DNA of 64,000 nt from JBBDWR01 sp040902745 (GTDB lineage Bacteria > Actinomycetota > UBA4738 > HRBIN12): positions 124,001-188,000 of the forward strand of contig JBBDWR010000013.1 in the NCBI GenBank assembly GCA_040902745.1, read 5' to 3'. The position numbers and the translations under genes are program-made. Below, one piece after another: positions 51,668-59,466 of the stretch (the stretch's first letter is position 1; each line of letters begins with the position of its first letter). The notes under the pieces were generated by a model. It was not told the origin of the DNA and ran no database searches. It worked only from the letters and a program-made list of their open reading frames with translations.

Positions 51668-51807
51668 ACGCACTCGGCCGGCTCGGATGGATCCAGATCG
51701 ACGACGCACCGCTGTGCGATCTCGGCTACACCTACCGCCGGATGCGCGACCCCGAGGGGAATGAGTTCTGCCTGATCCAAGATGATCGTGACCCTCAAGG
51801 CCCATGA
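51664..51807 (+). pseudogene. C-terminal remnant of a VOC/glyoxalase-like protein
   Basis: A 47-codon frame coupled at both ends: its ATG overlaps the methyltransferase stop and its TGA overlaps the GNAT start. The product contains YTYRRMRDPEGNEFCLIQ, the characteristic last strand of VOC (glyoxalase/bleomycin-resistance) proteins, preceded by about 20 residues of the same fold. The first 80-100 residues of the domain are missing. It is probably a deletion relic that stays translated because it bridges two genes; a short functional peptide cannot be excluded. Confidence 0.65.
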
Positions 51808-52226
51808 CCGTCTCCTACGAATGGCGTGGCGACTTCGACAACGCGGAGCTGAACGAACTGCACGCGGAGGCCTTCGAGACGCGCCTGTTCGATGAGTCGG
51901 AGTGGAACTGGGAGGAAATGACGCACCGGCACAGCCTCGGCTGGGTGGCGGCCCGCCAGGGGTCGGCGCTGGTCGGGTTCGTCAACGTCGCATGGGACGG
52001 CCTCGTGCATGCGTGGATCCAAGACACCATGGTCGCGGCGGGGGTGCGCCACCAGGGAGTCGGCACCGAGCTGGTGGCCGTCGCCGTGCGCGAGGCACGC
52101 ACGGCCGGCTGCGAATGGCTGCACGTCGACTTCGACGATCACCTGCGCGCGTTCTATCTCGACGCGTGCGGCTTCGTCCCCACGAACGCGGGGCTCATCG
52201 AGTTGCAGGGGAGTGGGCCCGAATGA
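51804..52226 (+). CDS. GNAT-family N-acetyltransferase
   Basis: A 140-residue acetyltransferase. The acetyl-CoA loop is VRHQGVGTELVAVAVREA near residue 82 (Q/R-x-x-G-x-G/A), followed by the usual AGCEWLHVDFDDHLRAFYLD and CGFVPTNAG. Small-molecule or peptide acetylation is expected; the acceptor is unknown. The ATG overlaps the stop of the VOC remnant. Confidence 0.9.
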   Translation: MTVSYEWRGDFDNAELNELHAEAFETRLFDESEWNWEEMTHRHSLGWVAARQGSALVGFVNVAWDGLVHAWIQDTMVAAGVRHQGVGTELVAVAVREARTAGCEWLHVDFDDHLRAFYLDACGFVPTNAGLIELQGSGPE

Positions 52227-52236
52227 GCCCGAATGA
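52217..52236 (+). repeat. 10-bp tandem duplication at a gene end
   Basis: GCCCGAATGA occurs twice in a row across the GNAT stop codon, so each copy carries a TGA. Confidence 0.7.
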
Positions 52237-52248
52237 AGAGGAGGAGGC

Positions 52249-52899
52249 ATGACCGAGACGATCTCGCCGCAGCAGTTCCACGACGCCGGCGGTATCGAGG
52301 ACTGGCGAGTGCTGACGAACGTCGCACACGCACATTTCCGCACCGGGTCGTTCGCGGAGGGTGTGGCGCTGGTGGGCTCGATCGGCAGACTCGCCGACGC
52401 CGCGAACCACTACCCCGAGGTTGACCTTCGGCCCGACGGCGTCACCGCGCGGCTCACCACGACCACGCCCGACCACCTCTTCTGGCTGAGCGAGCGCGAC
52501 GTCGAGTTGGCCCGGCAGATCTCGGCGACCGCCCGCGAGCTAGGGGTTCGGGCCGACCCGACCGCCGTACAGAGCGTCCAACTCACGATCGACGCCCTCG
52601 TGCATCCCGACGTGATGCCGTTCTGGCGCGCCGTGCTCGGCTATCGGAAGGTGGGTGACGAAGACCTGCTCGACCCCCGCTCCCAGGGGCCACCGATCTG
52701 GTTCCAGCAGATGGACGCGCCGCGCCAACAGCGCAACCGGATCCACATCGACGTCTGGATACCGCAAGCGTCTACGCTTTCGGCCGCGTCTGCTTCCGCT
52801 GGAGAGACGATCCCTGGGACCTCTCCTCCCCTACGTCTGGTCTATCCGCGGTGTTCGCCGGGGATTGAACGGCGCAACCGCCTAATGGGATCCCGTTGA
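52249..52899 (+). CDS. Pterin-4a-carbinolamine dehydratase-like / VOC fusion, truncated at the C-terminus
   Basis: A 216-residue product, ATG behind an AGAGGAGG site. Residues 1-95 match the pterin-4a-carbinolamine dehydratase fold (IEDWRVLTNVAHAHFRTG; AANHYPEVDLR; DHLFWLSERDVELARQI), with the NHYP signature. Residues 100-172 begin a glyoxalase-6-type VOC domain (PFWRAVLGYRKVGDEDLLDP; PPIWFQQMDAPRQQRNRIHI). The homologous region should continue for another 50-60 residues ending in a DPEGNE-type strand. Instead, after VWIPQ the sequence becomes Ser/Ala/Arg-rich and unlike the family. The 3' end is therefore probably replaced by unrelated DNA that runs toward the tRNA-Sec gene. Confidence 0.7.
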   Translation: MTETISPQQFHDAGGIEDWRVLTNVAHAHFRTGSFAEGVALVGSIGRLADAANHYPEVDLRPDGVTARLTTTTPDHLFWLSERDVELARQISATARELGVRADPTAVQSVQLTIDALVHPDVMPFWRAVLGYRKVGDEDLLDPRSQGPPIWFQQMDAPRQQRNRIHIDVWIPQASTLSAASASAGETIPGTSPPLRLVYPRCSPGIERRNRLMGSR

Positions 52900-53151
52900 T
52901 CCCTGGGGCGGGCTAGGGCTGTTCGGCTCGAAGGTCCAAGGTCGAGGGAAGGCAGGTGGGAGGCTGGTGAGATCGGGGCCAATCGCCTGCTCTTCCACGA
53001 GGCATTGGCAGGCCCGCCAGCCCAATTCGAAGAGTAGGGGATCAACAGGGTGAACGCCGTTGAATTCGGGGCTCTGCCAACTCATCCACCCACCAGCGGC
53101 TCGATCCTCCAAGACTGGACGACCCTCCGCGATCGCGTCCCAAGTATTCAT
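52882..53151 (-). CDS. Small hypothetical reading frame in the tRNA-Sec flank
   Basis: An 89-codon ATG frame that begins MNTWDAIAEG and is rich in Trp, Pro and Phe (GWMSWQSPEFNGVHPVDPLL; FPRPWTFEPN). Third positions are less GC-biased than in surrounding genes, which fits foreign or non-coding DNA. No family recognised, no clear ribosome site. It is the only plausible gene between 52900 and the tRNA; the rest of that stretch (53152-53284) shows nothing I can name. Confidence 0.3.
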   Translation of the reverse strand: MNTWDAIAEGRPVLEDRAAGGWMSWQSPEFNGVHPVDPLLFELGWRACQCLVEEQAIGPDLTSLPPAFPRPWTFEPNSPSPPQGSTGSH

Positions 53152-53284
53152 CGAGCCTAGGAGACCAGCGGCAGGACCTCGCGTCTAGCACCTCCCGCCA
53201 GGTCCATAGCGGATCGCGCTCGCCGGGGGGATTTCGCCGGGGATCACGAAGGCGGCTGACCGGTGCGAACCGAAGTCGTTCTAG

Positions 53285-53376
53285 CGGAGGCGGACGGGAA
53301 TCGAACCCGCCAGGGAGCTTTCGCCCCCTCACCGGTTTTGAAGACCGGGGGGCCCACCAGGAACCCTGACGCCTCC
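53285..53376 (-). tRNA. selC: Selenocysteine tRNA (UCA anticodon)
   Basis: The minus strand folds into a 92-base tRNA. The acceptor begins GGAGGCG and ends CGCCTCC with discriminator G; CCA is not encoded. The anticodon stem-loop is CCGGT-CTTCAAA-ACCGG with UCA at 53341-53339. The variable arm is long (about 22 bases, GAGGGGGC-GAAA-GCTCCC type) and the T arm GCGGG-TTCGATT-CCCGT. The extended arm and UCA anticodon are diagnostic of tRNA-Sec, so this organism should insert selenocysteine at UGA. No selA, selB or selD lies in the window. Confidence 0.93.
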
Positions 53377-53472
53377 GCCGGGCAGCCTACCGGGACGCGG
53401 CCGAACCCATTCAGCGATGGCGACGTACGATGAGCGACTGACCAGCCGGCCCCTGAGCGCCGGCGCCCGGCG

Positions 53473-54297
53473 ATGAGGAGTTCGGTGATCCCGTACAGGA
53501 CGTTCCCGGAGATCGACCTCGGCCCGTTCTCGATCAAGACGTTCGGGCTGTTCGTCGGGCTCGGCATCCTCGTGGGGGTCTGGCTGTTCCTGCGGTTCGC
53601 CCGCCGCAAGGGATTGGACACCGACGAGCTCACGTCCTTGGCGTGGCGGGTGATCATCTTCGGGATCATCGGGTCGCGACTGCTGTTCGTCGTGACGCAC
53701 TTCGACCAGTTCCGCGACGACCTATGGAGCGTGTTCGCGGTCTGGGAGGGCGGACTGCAGTTCTCCGGCGCCTTCCTGGTGGCGCTGGTGATCATCTGGC
53801 TCTGGCTTCGCAAGCACCCGGAAGTTCCGGGACTGCTGCTCACCGACGGGATGGTGATGGGGCTCGTCCCCGGTCTGATGATCGGTCGATGCGGTTGCTG
53901 CGCCGTCGGTGAGCACTTCGGTGGACCGACATCGTTCCCCCTCGGGGTCAAGTACGAGGGCGGGGTGACGCGTGAGGGCCCGATCCAGCCCGGTACGACG
54001 ATCCACAACACCGCCGTGTACGAGATCCTGTTGCTGATCCCGCTCTACATCCTGCTGCTGCAGATGCAGAAGCGGAACGTGAAGGACGGCTGGATCACGG
54101 CCACGTTCTTCGTCTGGTACGGAGTGCAGCGGTTTTTCACCGACTTCTTGCGCGCGTACGACAAGACGGTGCTGGGTCTCACCGGAGCGCAGTACATCTG
54201 CATCGGCTTGGTCGCGGTCGGTGTTGGGCTGATGGTGAACCTGCGCAGGAACCGCGACGAGGACGAACCCGCGGACGCCGAGCCGGCGACCGTCTGA
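53473..54297 (+). CDS. lgt: Prolipoprotein diacylglyceryl transferase (Lgt) family protein
   Basis: A 274-residue membrane protein with seven helices, which would attach diacylglycerol to the lipobox cysteine of lipoproteins. The family opening VIPYRTFPEIDLGPFSIKTFG is clear. Two signature regions are altered: the usual GG-S-F-H-GG loop reads GGLQFSGAF (Ser for the important His), and the GRxGNFxNxE signature reads GRCGCCAVGEHFGG (Arg and Glu kept, Asn to Cys). The lipobox of ZnuA in this window shows that Lgt activity is needed, but this may be a divergent paralogue. GTG at 53485 with a GAGGAG site is an alternative start. Confidence 0.85.
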   Translation: MRSSVIPYRTFPEIDLGPFSIKTFGLFVGLGILVGVWLFLRFARRKGLDTDELTSLAWRVIIFGIIGSRLLFVVTHFDQFRDDLWSVFAVWEGGLQFSGAFLVALVIIWLWLRKHPEVPGLLLTDGMVMGLVPGLMIGRCGCCAVGEHFGGPTSFPLGVKYEGGVTREGPIQPGTTIHNTAVYEILLLIPLYILLLQMQKRNVKDGWITATFFVWYGVQRFFTDFLRAYDKTVLGLTGAQYICIGLVAVGVGLMVNLRRNRDEDEPADAEPATV

Positions 54298-54298
54298 C

Positions 54299-55054
54299 CT
54301 ACGCGGGTGCGGGCATCGCGTTGCCTTCGCGGCGAGCGCGACGCGCGAGGAACGGCCGGCTGACCGCGACCGACACCCCGGGAGAGTGGTGCACGAGCGG
54401 ATCCCCCTCCGGCGACGGCAGCCCTGCGACGGTGATCAGGTCGTCGCGCAGCTCGATCACCGTGCCGGTACGCAGCCGCCAGGACTCGTGATCGGCCAGC
54501 GCGTAGGACAGGCCCAAGGGACTCAGGCTGTAGATCCGGAACCTGGCCGTGAGGAACAGATCGAGCTCGCTCGGCGCGATCCGGTCGCCCAGCTCCACGT
54601 CCACGATCGTCGTCGCGCCGTGCGGTCCAGGCCAGCGGCGGTGCGACTCGTAGCGAACCCGATGCGGATCGCGGTTCACGCGCATCTTCGCCCACATGTA
54701 CGGCAGCCGATACATCGCCCGAGCGGTGACGACGGCCGCGAGTCGGGAGGCTTCGAGGGAGAAGAACCAGATCCCGCGCTCGCCGTCCGGGCCGATCACG
54801 TAGGTGCGGACGTTCGTCTCCGGGAAGGTGGAGACCCAGGGCAGCGGCGGGAACCCGGCGGGCTTGACCACCATCAGGAACGGCACGAGGGAGACCCACG
54901 CCTGCCCCGCGAAGGTGTCGACCTCCAGGCCGTCGGGGAGCAACCGTTGAACGTCGTCCGGCTCGTACCCCCAGTGGAGGAACGTGAGCCGGTTCCATTC
55001 CATCTCCATGACCGGTCGCTGGATGGAGGTCGGCTCGGGAGCTCGAAAAACCAT
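54299..55054 (-). CDS. DUF2071 (YqjF-like) protein
   Basis: A 251-residue protein of the DUF2071/acetoacetate-decarboxylase-like group. Characteristic beginning EWNRLTFLHWGYEPDDVQRL and VDTFAGQAWVSLVPFLM; then PPLPWVSTFPETNVRTYV and GIWFFSLEASRLAAVVTAR. No catalytic lysine can be assigned by eye, so function is unknown. The ATG at 55054 is set by the TAGACT box 7 bases upstream; an upstream GTG frame to 55093 is not supported. Convergent with lgt, stop to stop. Confidence 0.85.
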   Translation of the reverse strand: MVFRAPEPTSIQRPVMEMEWNRLTFLHWGYEPDDVQRLLPDGLEVDTFAGQAWVSLVPFLMVVKPAGFPPLPWVSTFPETNVRTYVIGPDGERGIWFFSLEASRLAAVVTARAMYRLPYMWAKMRVNRDPHRVRYESHRRWPGPHGATTIVDVELGDRIAPSELDLFLTARFRIYSLSPLGLSYALADHESWRLRTGTVIELRDDLITVAGLPSPEGDPLVHHSPGVSVAVSRPFLARRARREGNAMPAPA

Positions 55055-55061
55055 GACGGCC

Positions 55062-55067
55062 AGTCTA
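55062..55067 (-). promoter_or_regulatory. -10 box (TAGACT) of the DUF2071 gene
   Basis: Minus strand: TAGACT, 7 bases, ATG at 55054. Confidence 0.6.
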
Positions 55068-55169
55068 TGCGTGCTGCTTGTCGGCGGTTCCACGCGTGCG
55101 CTCCCAGCACGGGCAGGCCAGAGACCCCGGGCAATCCTGAAGGTGCACGGGTTGGTCGCCGATGCACCG

Positions 55170-55175
55170 TACGAT
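55170..55175 (+). promoter_or_regulatory. -10 box (TACGAT) of the HAD phosphatase gene
   Basis: TACGAT, 7 bases, ATG at 55183. Confidence 0.55.
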
Positions 55176-55182
55176 GGATTTG

Positions 55183-56028
55183 ATGGAGGCTGCCTTCTTC
55201 GACCTCGACAGGACGATCATCTCCACGTCCAGCTCGCTGGCGCTCTCGCGCCCGATGTACCGGGCGGGGATGGTCACCCGCGCCGCGCTCGTTCGTGGTG
55301 CATACGCCCAGCTGGCCTATCTCCTCGTCGGTGCCGACGAGAAGAAGGTCGACAAGCTCAAGGACAGCCTGCTCGCTATGACCAAGGGGTGGAACCGAGC
55401 GGAGGTCGAACTGCTCGTGCGTGACGTGATCATCGACGTGATCGATCCGTTCGTGTACCAGGAGGCGCTCGACCTGATGGAGCTGCATCGGGCGCAGGGG
55501 CGCCACATCTATATCGTGTCGAGCTCGCCCGAGGAGATCGTTCGCCCGCTCGCTCGTCACTTCGGCGTCAGCGGCGTGCTCGCGACCCGTGCCGAGATCG
55601 GTCCCGACGGCACCTACACGGGTGCGTTGGCCTTCTACTGCCACGGGGCGGGCAAGGCAGACGCGATCCGCGCTCTCGCCGAACGCGGAGGGATCGATCT
55701 CGAGCGTTCGTTCGCGTACTCGGATTCGTCCACGGATATCCCGATGCTCGAGACGGTGGGCAACCCCGTCGCGGTGAACCCCGACCGCGGACTGCGGCGT
55801 GAGGCCGATCTACGCGGATGGCAGGTGCGCGACTTCCGACGCCCGGTGCGGTTGCGCACGAGGATCGCCTCGTCGGTGCGCAAGCCCAACCCGCCAGTCG
55901 CGGTCGCGTTCGGCGTCGTCGCCGTCGCTGCGGTGCTCGGATGGATCGTCTTGCGGCAGAAGGTGTCGTCGCGCCGTGCCGCATCGGCTCCCGAGGGCGT
56001 TCGCGCTCGAGAGTCGACGGGTGTATAA
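55183..56028 (+). CDS. HAD-superfamily hydrolase, subfamily IB (SerB-like), with C-terminal membrane helix
   Basis: A 281-residue phosphatase. Motif I is AAFFDLDRTIIS (nucleophile Asp7 and second Asp9), motif II is in IYIVSSSPEEIV, the Lys in GAGKADAIRALAE and motif IV YSDSSTDIPMLETVG. This is the HAD-IB family related to phosphoserine phosphatase and to lysophosphatidic acid phosphatases in actinobacteria. A hydrophobic helix (VAVAFGVVAVAAVLGWIVL, near residue 245) probably ties it to the membrane, favouring a lipid-phosphate substrate, but this is inference. The start is set by the leaderless box. Confidence 0.88.
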   Translation: MEAAFFDLDRTIISTSSSLALSRPMYRAGMVTRAALVRGAYAQLAYLLVGADEKKVDKLKDSLLAMTKGWNRAEVELLVRDVIIDVIDPFVYQEALDLMELHRAQGRHIYIVSSSPEEIVRPLARHFGVSGVLATRAEIGPDGTYTGALAFYCHGAGKADAIRALAERGGIDLERSFAYSDSSTDIPMLETVGNPVAVNPDRGLRREADLRGWQVRDFRRPVRLRTRIASSVRKPNPPVAVAFGVVAVAAVLGWIVLRQKVSSRRAASAPEGVRARESTGV

Positions 56029-56053
56029 CCGAAGCAGGCCGTGAGAGCGGCCA

Positions 56054-56174
56054 GCGAAGGGAGCAGAAACCCACGCGCGTCCTGCCGCGGGAGGCATGCT
56101 CGGGTTCCCGGAGGACCTCGGTCTGGCCGGCGCCCGAGCAAGTGCAGATAGCGCATGATCGCTGCTCCCTTCGC
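56054..56174. ncRNA. Candidate structured RNA or small inverted-repeat element
   Basis: GCGAAGGGAGCAG (56054-56066) and its exact complement CTGCTCCCTTCGC (56162-56174) enclose about 95 bases. Inside lie an 8-bp stem TGCTCGGG/CCCGAGCA (56097-56104 and 56133-56140), a CCT-GCCGCGG-GAGG type hairpin before it and AGCG/CGCT near the end. The region is between two converging genes, so it is not a 5' riboswitch. Alternatives: a double terminator, or a 121-bp MITE with 13-bp terminal repeats; no target duplication is obvious. Confidence 0.4.
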
Positions 56175-56209
56175 GCACGTCCGATGTGAGTCGACGCACA
56201 TGGCCGCGA

Positions 56210-57490
56210 TCAGCCGGAAGCCGCAGGCTCCTTCGGAGGGCCATGCCATTCGAAGTGGTTACCGTCGGGCGTGATCCAATCCCCTCCCCATACGAAGCCC
56301 CACCTCTCCATCGTCCGCACGAGTGCTTTGGGTTGGTGGGGAGTCGCGCCGAACGCGTTGCCTGCGAGGTTGAAGTCGATGGCAACTCCCCAGGCATGGT
56401 GGGAGACGGAGGAGTTCGGCACGTTCGACATGAACTTCGGCACGTAGCAGCCGTGCTCCGTGTGGATCACATCCGAATGGCTACGGTCGATCAGCTCGCC
56501 GAGTATGCCTCGCAGCTGCGGCAGCACGTCCTTGTGACACTGAACGTCGCCGACGAGCGGCAGGTGGACGAGTCGGATGTTTTGCTTGCGCCATCGGGGG
56601 TCGATCTGGAGGTTGCCGGGATCACCTGGACGAGGTCGGGCCGCGAACTCTCCGAACTGCAGCTTGAGCATGACCTGAGGGAGCACCGCGTCCCCGTGGC
56701 GTGGGTAGGGGGTGTCTCCGGGCTCGCGCACCTGCAGAGGCGTGTCGGCTGAGATGAACGTGCGCAGTTGGTTTTCCAACTGCTCGTCCGAGGGCTGCCC
56801 GCGGGGGATCATCAGCGCGTACCGATCGTTGTTCACGCCCAGCGGAGCTCCAACTTCGGAGGCGACTAGCAACTCGGTCGCGCCGACGAACACGTCGGGG
56901 AGCACGGCGGCGATGCGGATCGGAACCGTGCGAGAAGGGTGTTGGGCGACGCGCATCTCCATCACGCCGCCCTCTCCGATGCCGCGAACCTTCGCGCTGC
57001 TCTCGCTGATCACGCCTTCGCCGTCGGCGAGCTGAGCGATGACGGACCGGTACTGAGGCGCGAGGAACCCCTCGAAGTCGCGCGGACGAACCGAACTCGC
57101 CTCGATCGGGATGTCGAAGGGTGGGCGGGGATCGTCGACGAGCCGGTGGTCCGTGTCGAAGGAACGGGCCATCCAGGTCGTGTCGCTCGCGACCACCACG
57201 ACGTCGGAGATCCCCCGCAGTTTCGTCGCGCTGGCGTCGAAGCCGGGCGTCAGGCCGCCCGGGGTCCATGCAAGGAACGTCGTGTCCTCGATCGGACGCG
57301 TGCGCAGGTCCTTGGGGACGAGATCCACCGCGGGATCGACCGACGGGCTGACGGTGGGAGGCAGCGTGAAAATGGGGATCGGCTGCGAGCGAGCGCTCTG
57401 CGCCCCGAGGGAGAGCGTCGCGCCGACGACGAGCCCCACCAGTCCTGCCGCCGCCGCGGTCAACCAGGGGCGGATCCGCGGCGGACTCAT
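56210..57490 (-). CDS. Secreted M15-family peptidase (VanY/D-Ala-D-Ala carboxypeptidase-like)
   Basis: A 426-residue exported or membrane-anchored protein: helix at residues 10-30 (AAAAGLVGLVVGATLSLG), then about 230 residues of unrecognised domain. The peptidase domain is at the C-terminus, with zinc/catalytic residues in SSVSHHAWGVAIDFNLAG (His and Asp) and HFEWHG (Glu and His) as in VanY/M15 and its Extensin-like relatives. It should cleave D-Ala-D-Ala or other wall peptides. The ATG overlaps the stop of the anti-sigma gene (ATGA), making it third in the sigma / anti-sigma / peptidase operon, which suggests a wall-stress response. Confidence 0.85.
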   Translation of the reverse strand: MSPPRIRPWLTAAAAGLVGLVVGATLSLGAQSARSQPIPIFTLPPTVSPSVDPAVDLVPKDLRTRPIEDTTFLAWTPGGLTPGFDASATKLRGISDVVVVASDTTWMARSFDTDHRLVDDPRPPFDIPIEASSVRPRDFEGFLAPQYRSVIAQLADGEGVISESSAKVRGIGEGGVMEMRVAQHPSRTVPIRIAAVLPDVFVGATELLVASEVGAPLGVNNDRYALMIPRGQPSDEQLENQLRTFISADTPLQVREPGDTPYPRHGDAVLPQVMLKLQFGEFAARPRPGDPGNLQIDPRWRKQNIRLVHLPLVGDVQCHKDVLPQLRGILGELIDRSHSDVIHTEHGCYVPKFMSNVPNSSVSHHAWGVAIDFNLAGNAFGATPHQPKALVRTMERWGFVWGGDWITPDGNHFEWHGPPKEPAASG

Positions 57491-59466
57491 CCAGGCACGT
57501 CCCGTTCGAACTCCATCGCGAGCGCGACGAGACGCTCGAGTCCTTCGCCTTCGGCGCGGATCGAGTAGTAGACGCCACCCTGGTTCCACTCCAGCAGATC
57601 GAACGATCCCGTGAACCTGCCGTTGCGCAGTTGCAGGACCTCCACCGTTCTCGGTTCGGCCGTGGAAGGCACCGTGCCGCGCTCGACGTGCACCTCGATG
57701 TCGGGACCGGAGACGCCCGTGTCCTGGGGCCGATAGGTGAACGTGGCGCCGACAACGCCCGCCGTCTCGGTGGGCTCCGCTGCGGACAGCACGTACCCGG
57801 CGGGAATGGGGAGCAGGTTCGGGTCGAAGTCCAATCCGGCCAGCGCTTCCGACGGTGTCACGACGGGCGCCGACGACCACGACGGGGGGATCTCGCGGCC
57901 CGGGAGCGTCAGCGCCTGCGCCGCGCGGAGCAGGCGTTCGCGAGGGAGGTTCGTCTCGATCACGAAGTCGCGCTCGGTCGTGTGTATCGCGAGCCGGCGC
58001 CCGATCGACTGTGCACCGGGCTCGAAGTAACCGACTCCCCCGTTCGGAAGCTCCACTTGTTCGGCCGTGGCCTCGACGCCGCCGAACAGTCCGGGTCCGT
58101 TCCAGTCGGAGGTCTGCGAGATCTTCAGCCACGACATCCCGCGGGCGTAGGCGACGACGACCTGCTCCCCCTCGCCGGTGTTGCCGGCGGGTGCCTCGGC
58201 GGCGCCGTACGTGTCGAGGCCGGCGGCGCGCTCCACGTCTTCGATCCCGAACGCAAGACTGCCCGCCAGAGTGGTGACGTCGACCGGGCGCGCGTGTTCG
58301 CTGACCTTGTCGCCCCGCGAGTCGATGTCGAAGACCTTTACGTCATCCACCTCGCGACTGAAGTTCAGCAGGCGCAGCGAGAGGATCGACTCGCCCGACA
58401 GGTCGCCGATCACACTGTTCCGGCCCGCCCAGCTGCGCCGATCGGCACTGGGGTTGGGGAAGACGTCGACGCGGATCGGGAACCACCCGGTGCGGTCGAG
58501 CCAGATGCGCACGCGATCGGATCCGTGGATGTTGCGCCAGCGATCGCCCAGACCCAAGAACGGGAAGAGCGGCTCGGCCTGCTCGAAGGCAAGCTCGACG
58601 AGCACCGCTTCACGCCCTTCGACCGTGCCTCGCTCCAGTCCGGGGATCTGGTCGGCGCTGCCGATGGCCGTCAGAGGGAGCACGAGGTCGGTCGGCAACG
58701 AGGACGAGGAGGAGAAGGGCGGCCGCTTCGTGACGATCGTCGTCTGCTCCGTGCACTCCGGTCCGGCGGTGCAGTCCGGGACCCGGGTGAGCGAACCGGT
58801 GCGGTCGGCGACGTAGGTCAGGTCGTTGGCCGGGGTCGCGGACGAACGGAGCCGTTTGGCGTCGGTGGTCTCAGCGACCTCCATGCGGAAGCGATCCGGG
58901 GTCTTGAGCCAGGTCTGCACGATGAACTCGCGGCGGGGCACTGCGCTCGCCGGATCGACCTGGACCATCCGGTAGCGGGCGCGGAACTCGTCCAGGCCGG
59001 CTGCCTGCGCAACAACCTCCCTGGGGATGTCGAGCGCGGAGGCGGTGGGAGCGCCACGCTCGCGAGCGAACGGTCCGCCCACCAACAGGCTCCCGGCGAT
59101 CAGGCCGACCACGAGCGCGGCGGCGATCGGGGCGAGGCGACGAGCTGCGCGACGACGCGAGGCCTGCGCGTCGTCGTCGCGGGGAACGGGATCGTGTCCG
59201 GCGTGGCGCGCTCGGCGCGATGCGAGTTCGTCCCGGCCGGCGGCGGGTTCCTCCGCGAGAAGCTCCATGATCGGTTCGACCAGGTCCGGCACCGGCTCGA
59301 CGGCGTGCAAGCGCATCGCCGACCGAATCCGGTCCGCTCGGGTCGCGAAGCCCTGGCACCGTCCGCACTTCGCGAGGTGCGCGTCGAGGTCGGCGGCGAG
59401 CTGGTTCGGGAGGTGCTCCCCGTCCATCCGCTCGGACAGCGCGGTCTGCGCGCGCTCACACCTCAC
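57487..59466 (-). CDS. Zinc-finger anti-sigma factor with large extracytoplasmic domain
   Basis: A 659-residue type I membrane protein. Residues 1-42 are a ZAS anti-sigma domain with the Cys3 ... His-x3-Cys-x2-Cys pattern (LDAHLAKCGRCQG). A helix follows at about 112-132 (APIAAALVVGLIAGSLLVGG). The rest, more than 500 residues, is outside, and its first part (FRARYRMVQVDPASAVPRRE; TWLKTPDRFRMEVAET) resembles RseB/LolA-like lipoprotein-binding domains. Signals outside the membrane could thus release the sigma factor. GTG start; it overlaps the sigma gene by 11 bases. The outer part is unusually large for an anti-sigma protein. Confidence 0.85.
   Translation of the reverse strand: MRCERAQTALSERMDGEHLPNQLAADLDAHLAKCGRCQGFATRADRIRSAMRLHAVEPVPDLVEPIMELLAEEPAAGRDELASRRARHAGHDPVPRDDDAQASRRRAARRLAPIAAALVVGLIAGSLLVGGPFARERGAPTASALDIPREVVAQAAGLDEFRARYRMVQVDPASAVPRREFIVQTWLKTPDRFRMEVAETTDAKRLRSSATPANDLTYVADRTGSLTRVPDCTAGPECTEQTTIVTKRPPFSSSSSLPTDLVLPLTAIGSADQIPGLERGTVEGREAVLVELAFEQAEPLFPFLGLGDRWRNIHGSDRVRIWLDRTGWFPIRVDVFPNPSADRRSWAGRNSVIGDLSGESILSLRLLNFSREVDDVKVFDIDSRGDKVSEHARPVDVTTLAGSLAFGIEDVERAAGLDTYGAAEAPAGNTGEGEQVVVAYARGMSWLKISQTSDWNGPGLFGGVEATAEQVELPNGGVGYFEPGAQSIGRRLAIHTTERDFVIETNLPRERLLRAAQALTLPGREIPPSWSSAPVVTPSEALAGLDFDPNLLPIPAGYVLSAAEPTETAGVVGATFTYRPQDTGVSGPDIEVHVERGTVPSTAEPRTVEVLQLRNGRFTGSFDLLEWNQGGVYYSIRAEGEGLERLVALAMEFERDVPG

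Noticed and set aside
56052..56066. GAAGGGAGCAG similar to the SRP RNA core
   Set aside because: The rest of the SRP apical motif (GTCAGG...CC on the other side) is absent and the same string recurs inverted as part of a repeat.
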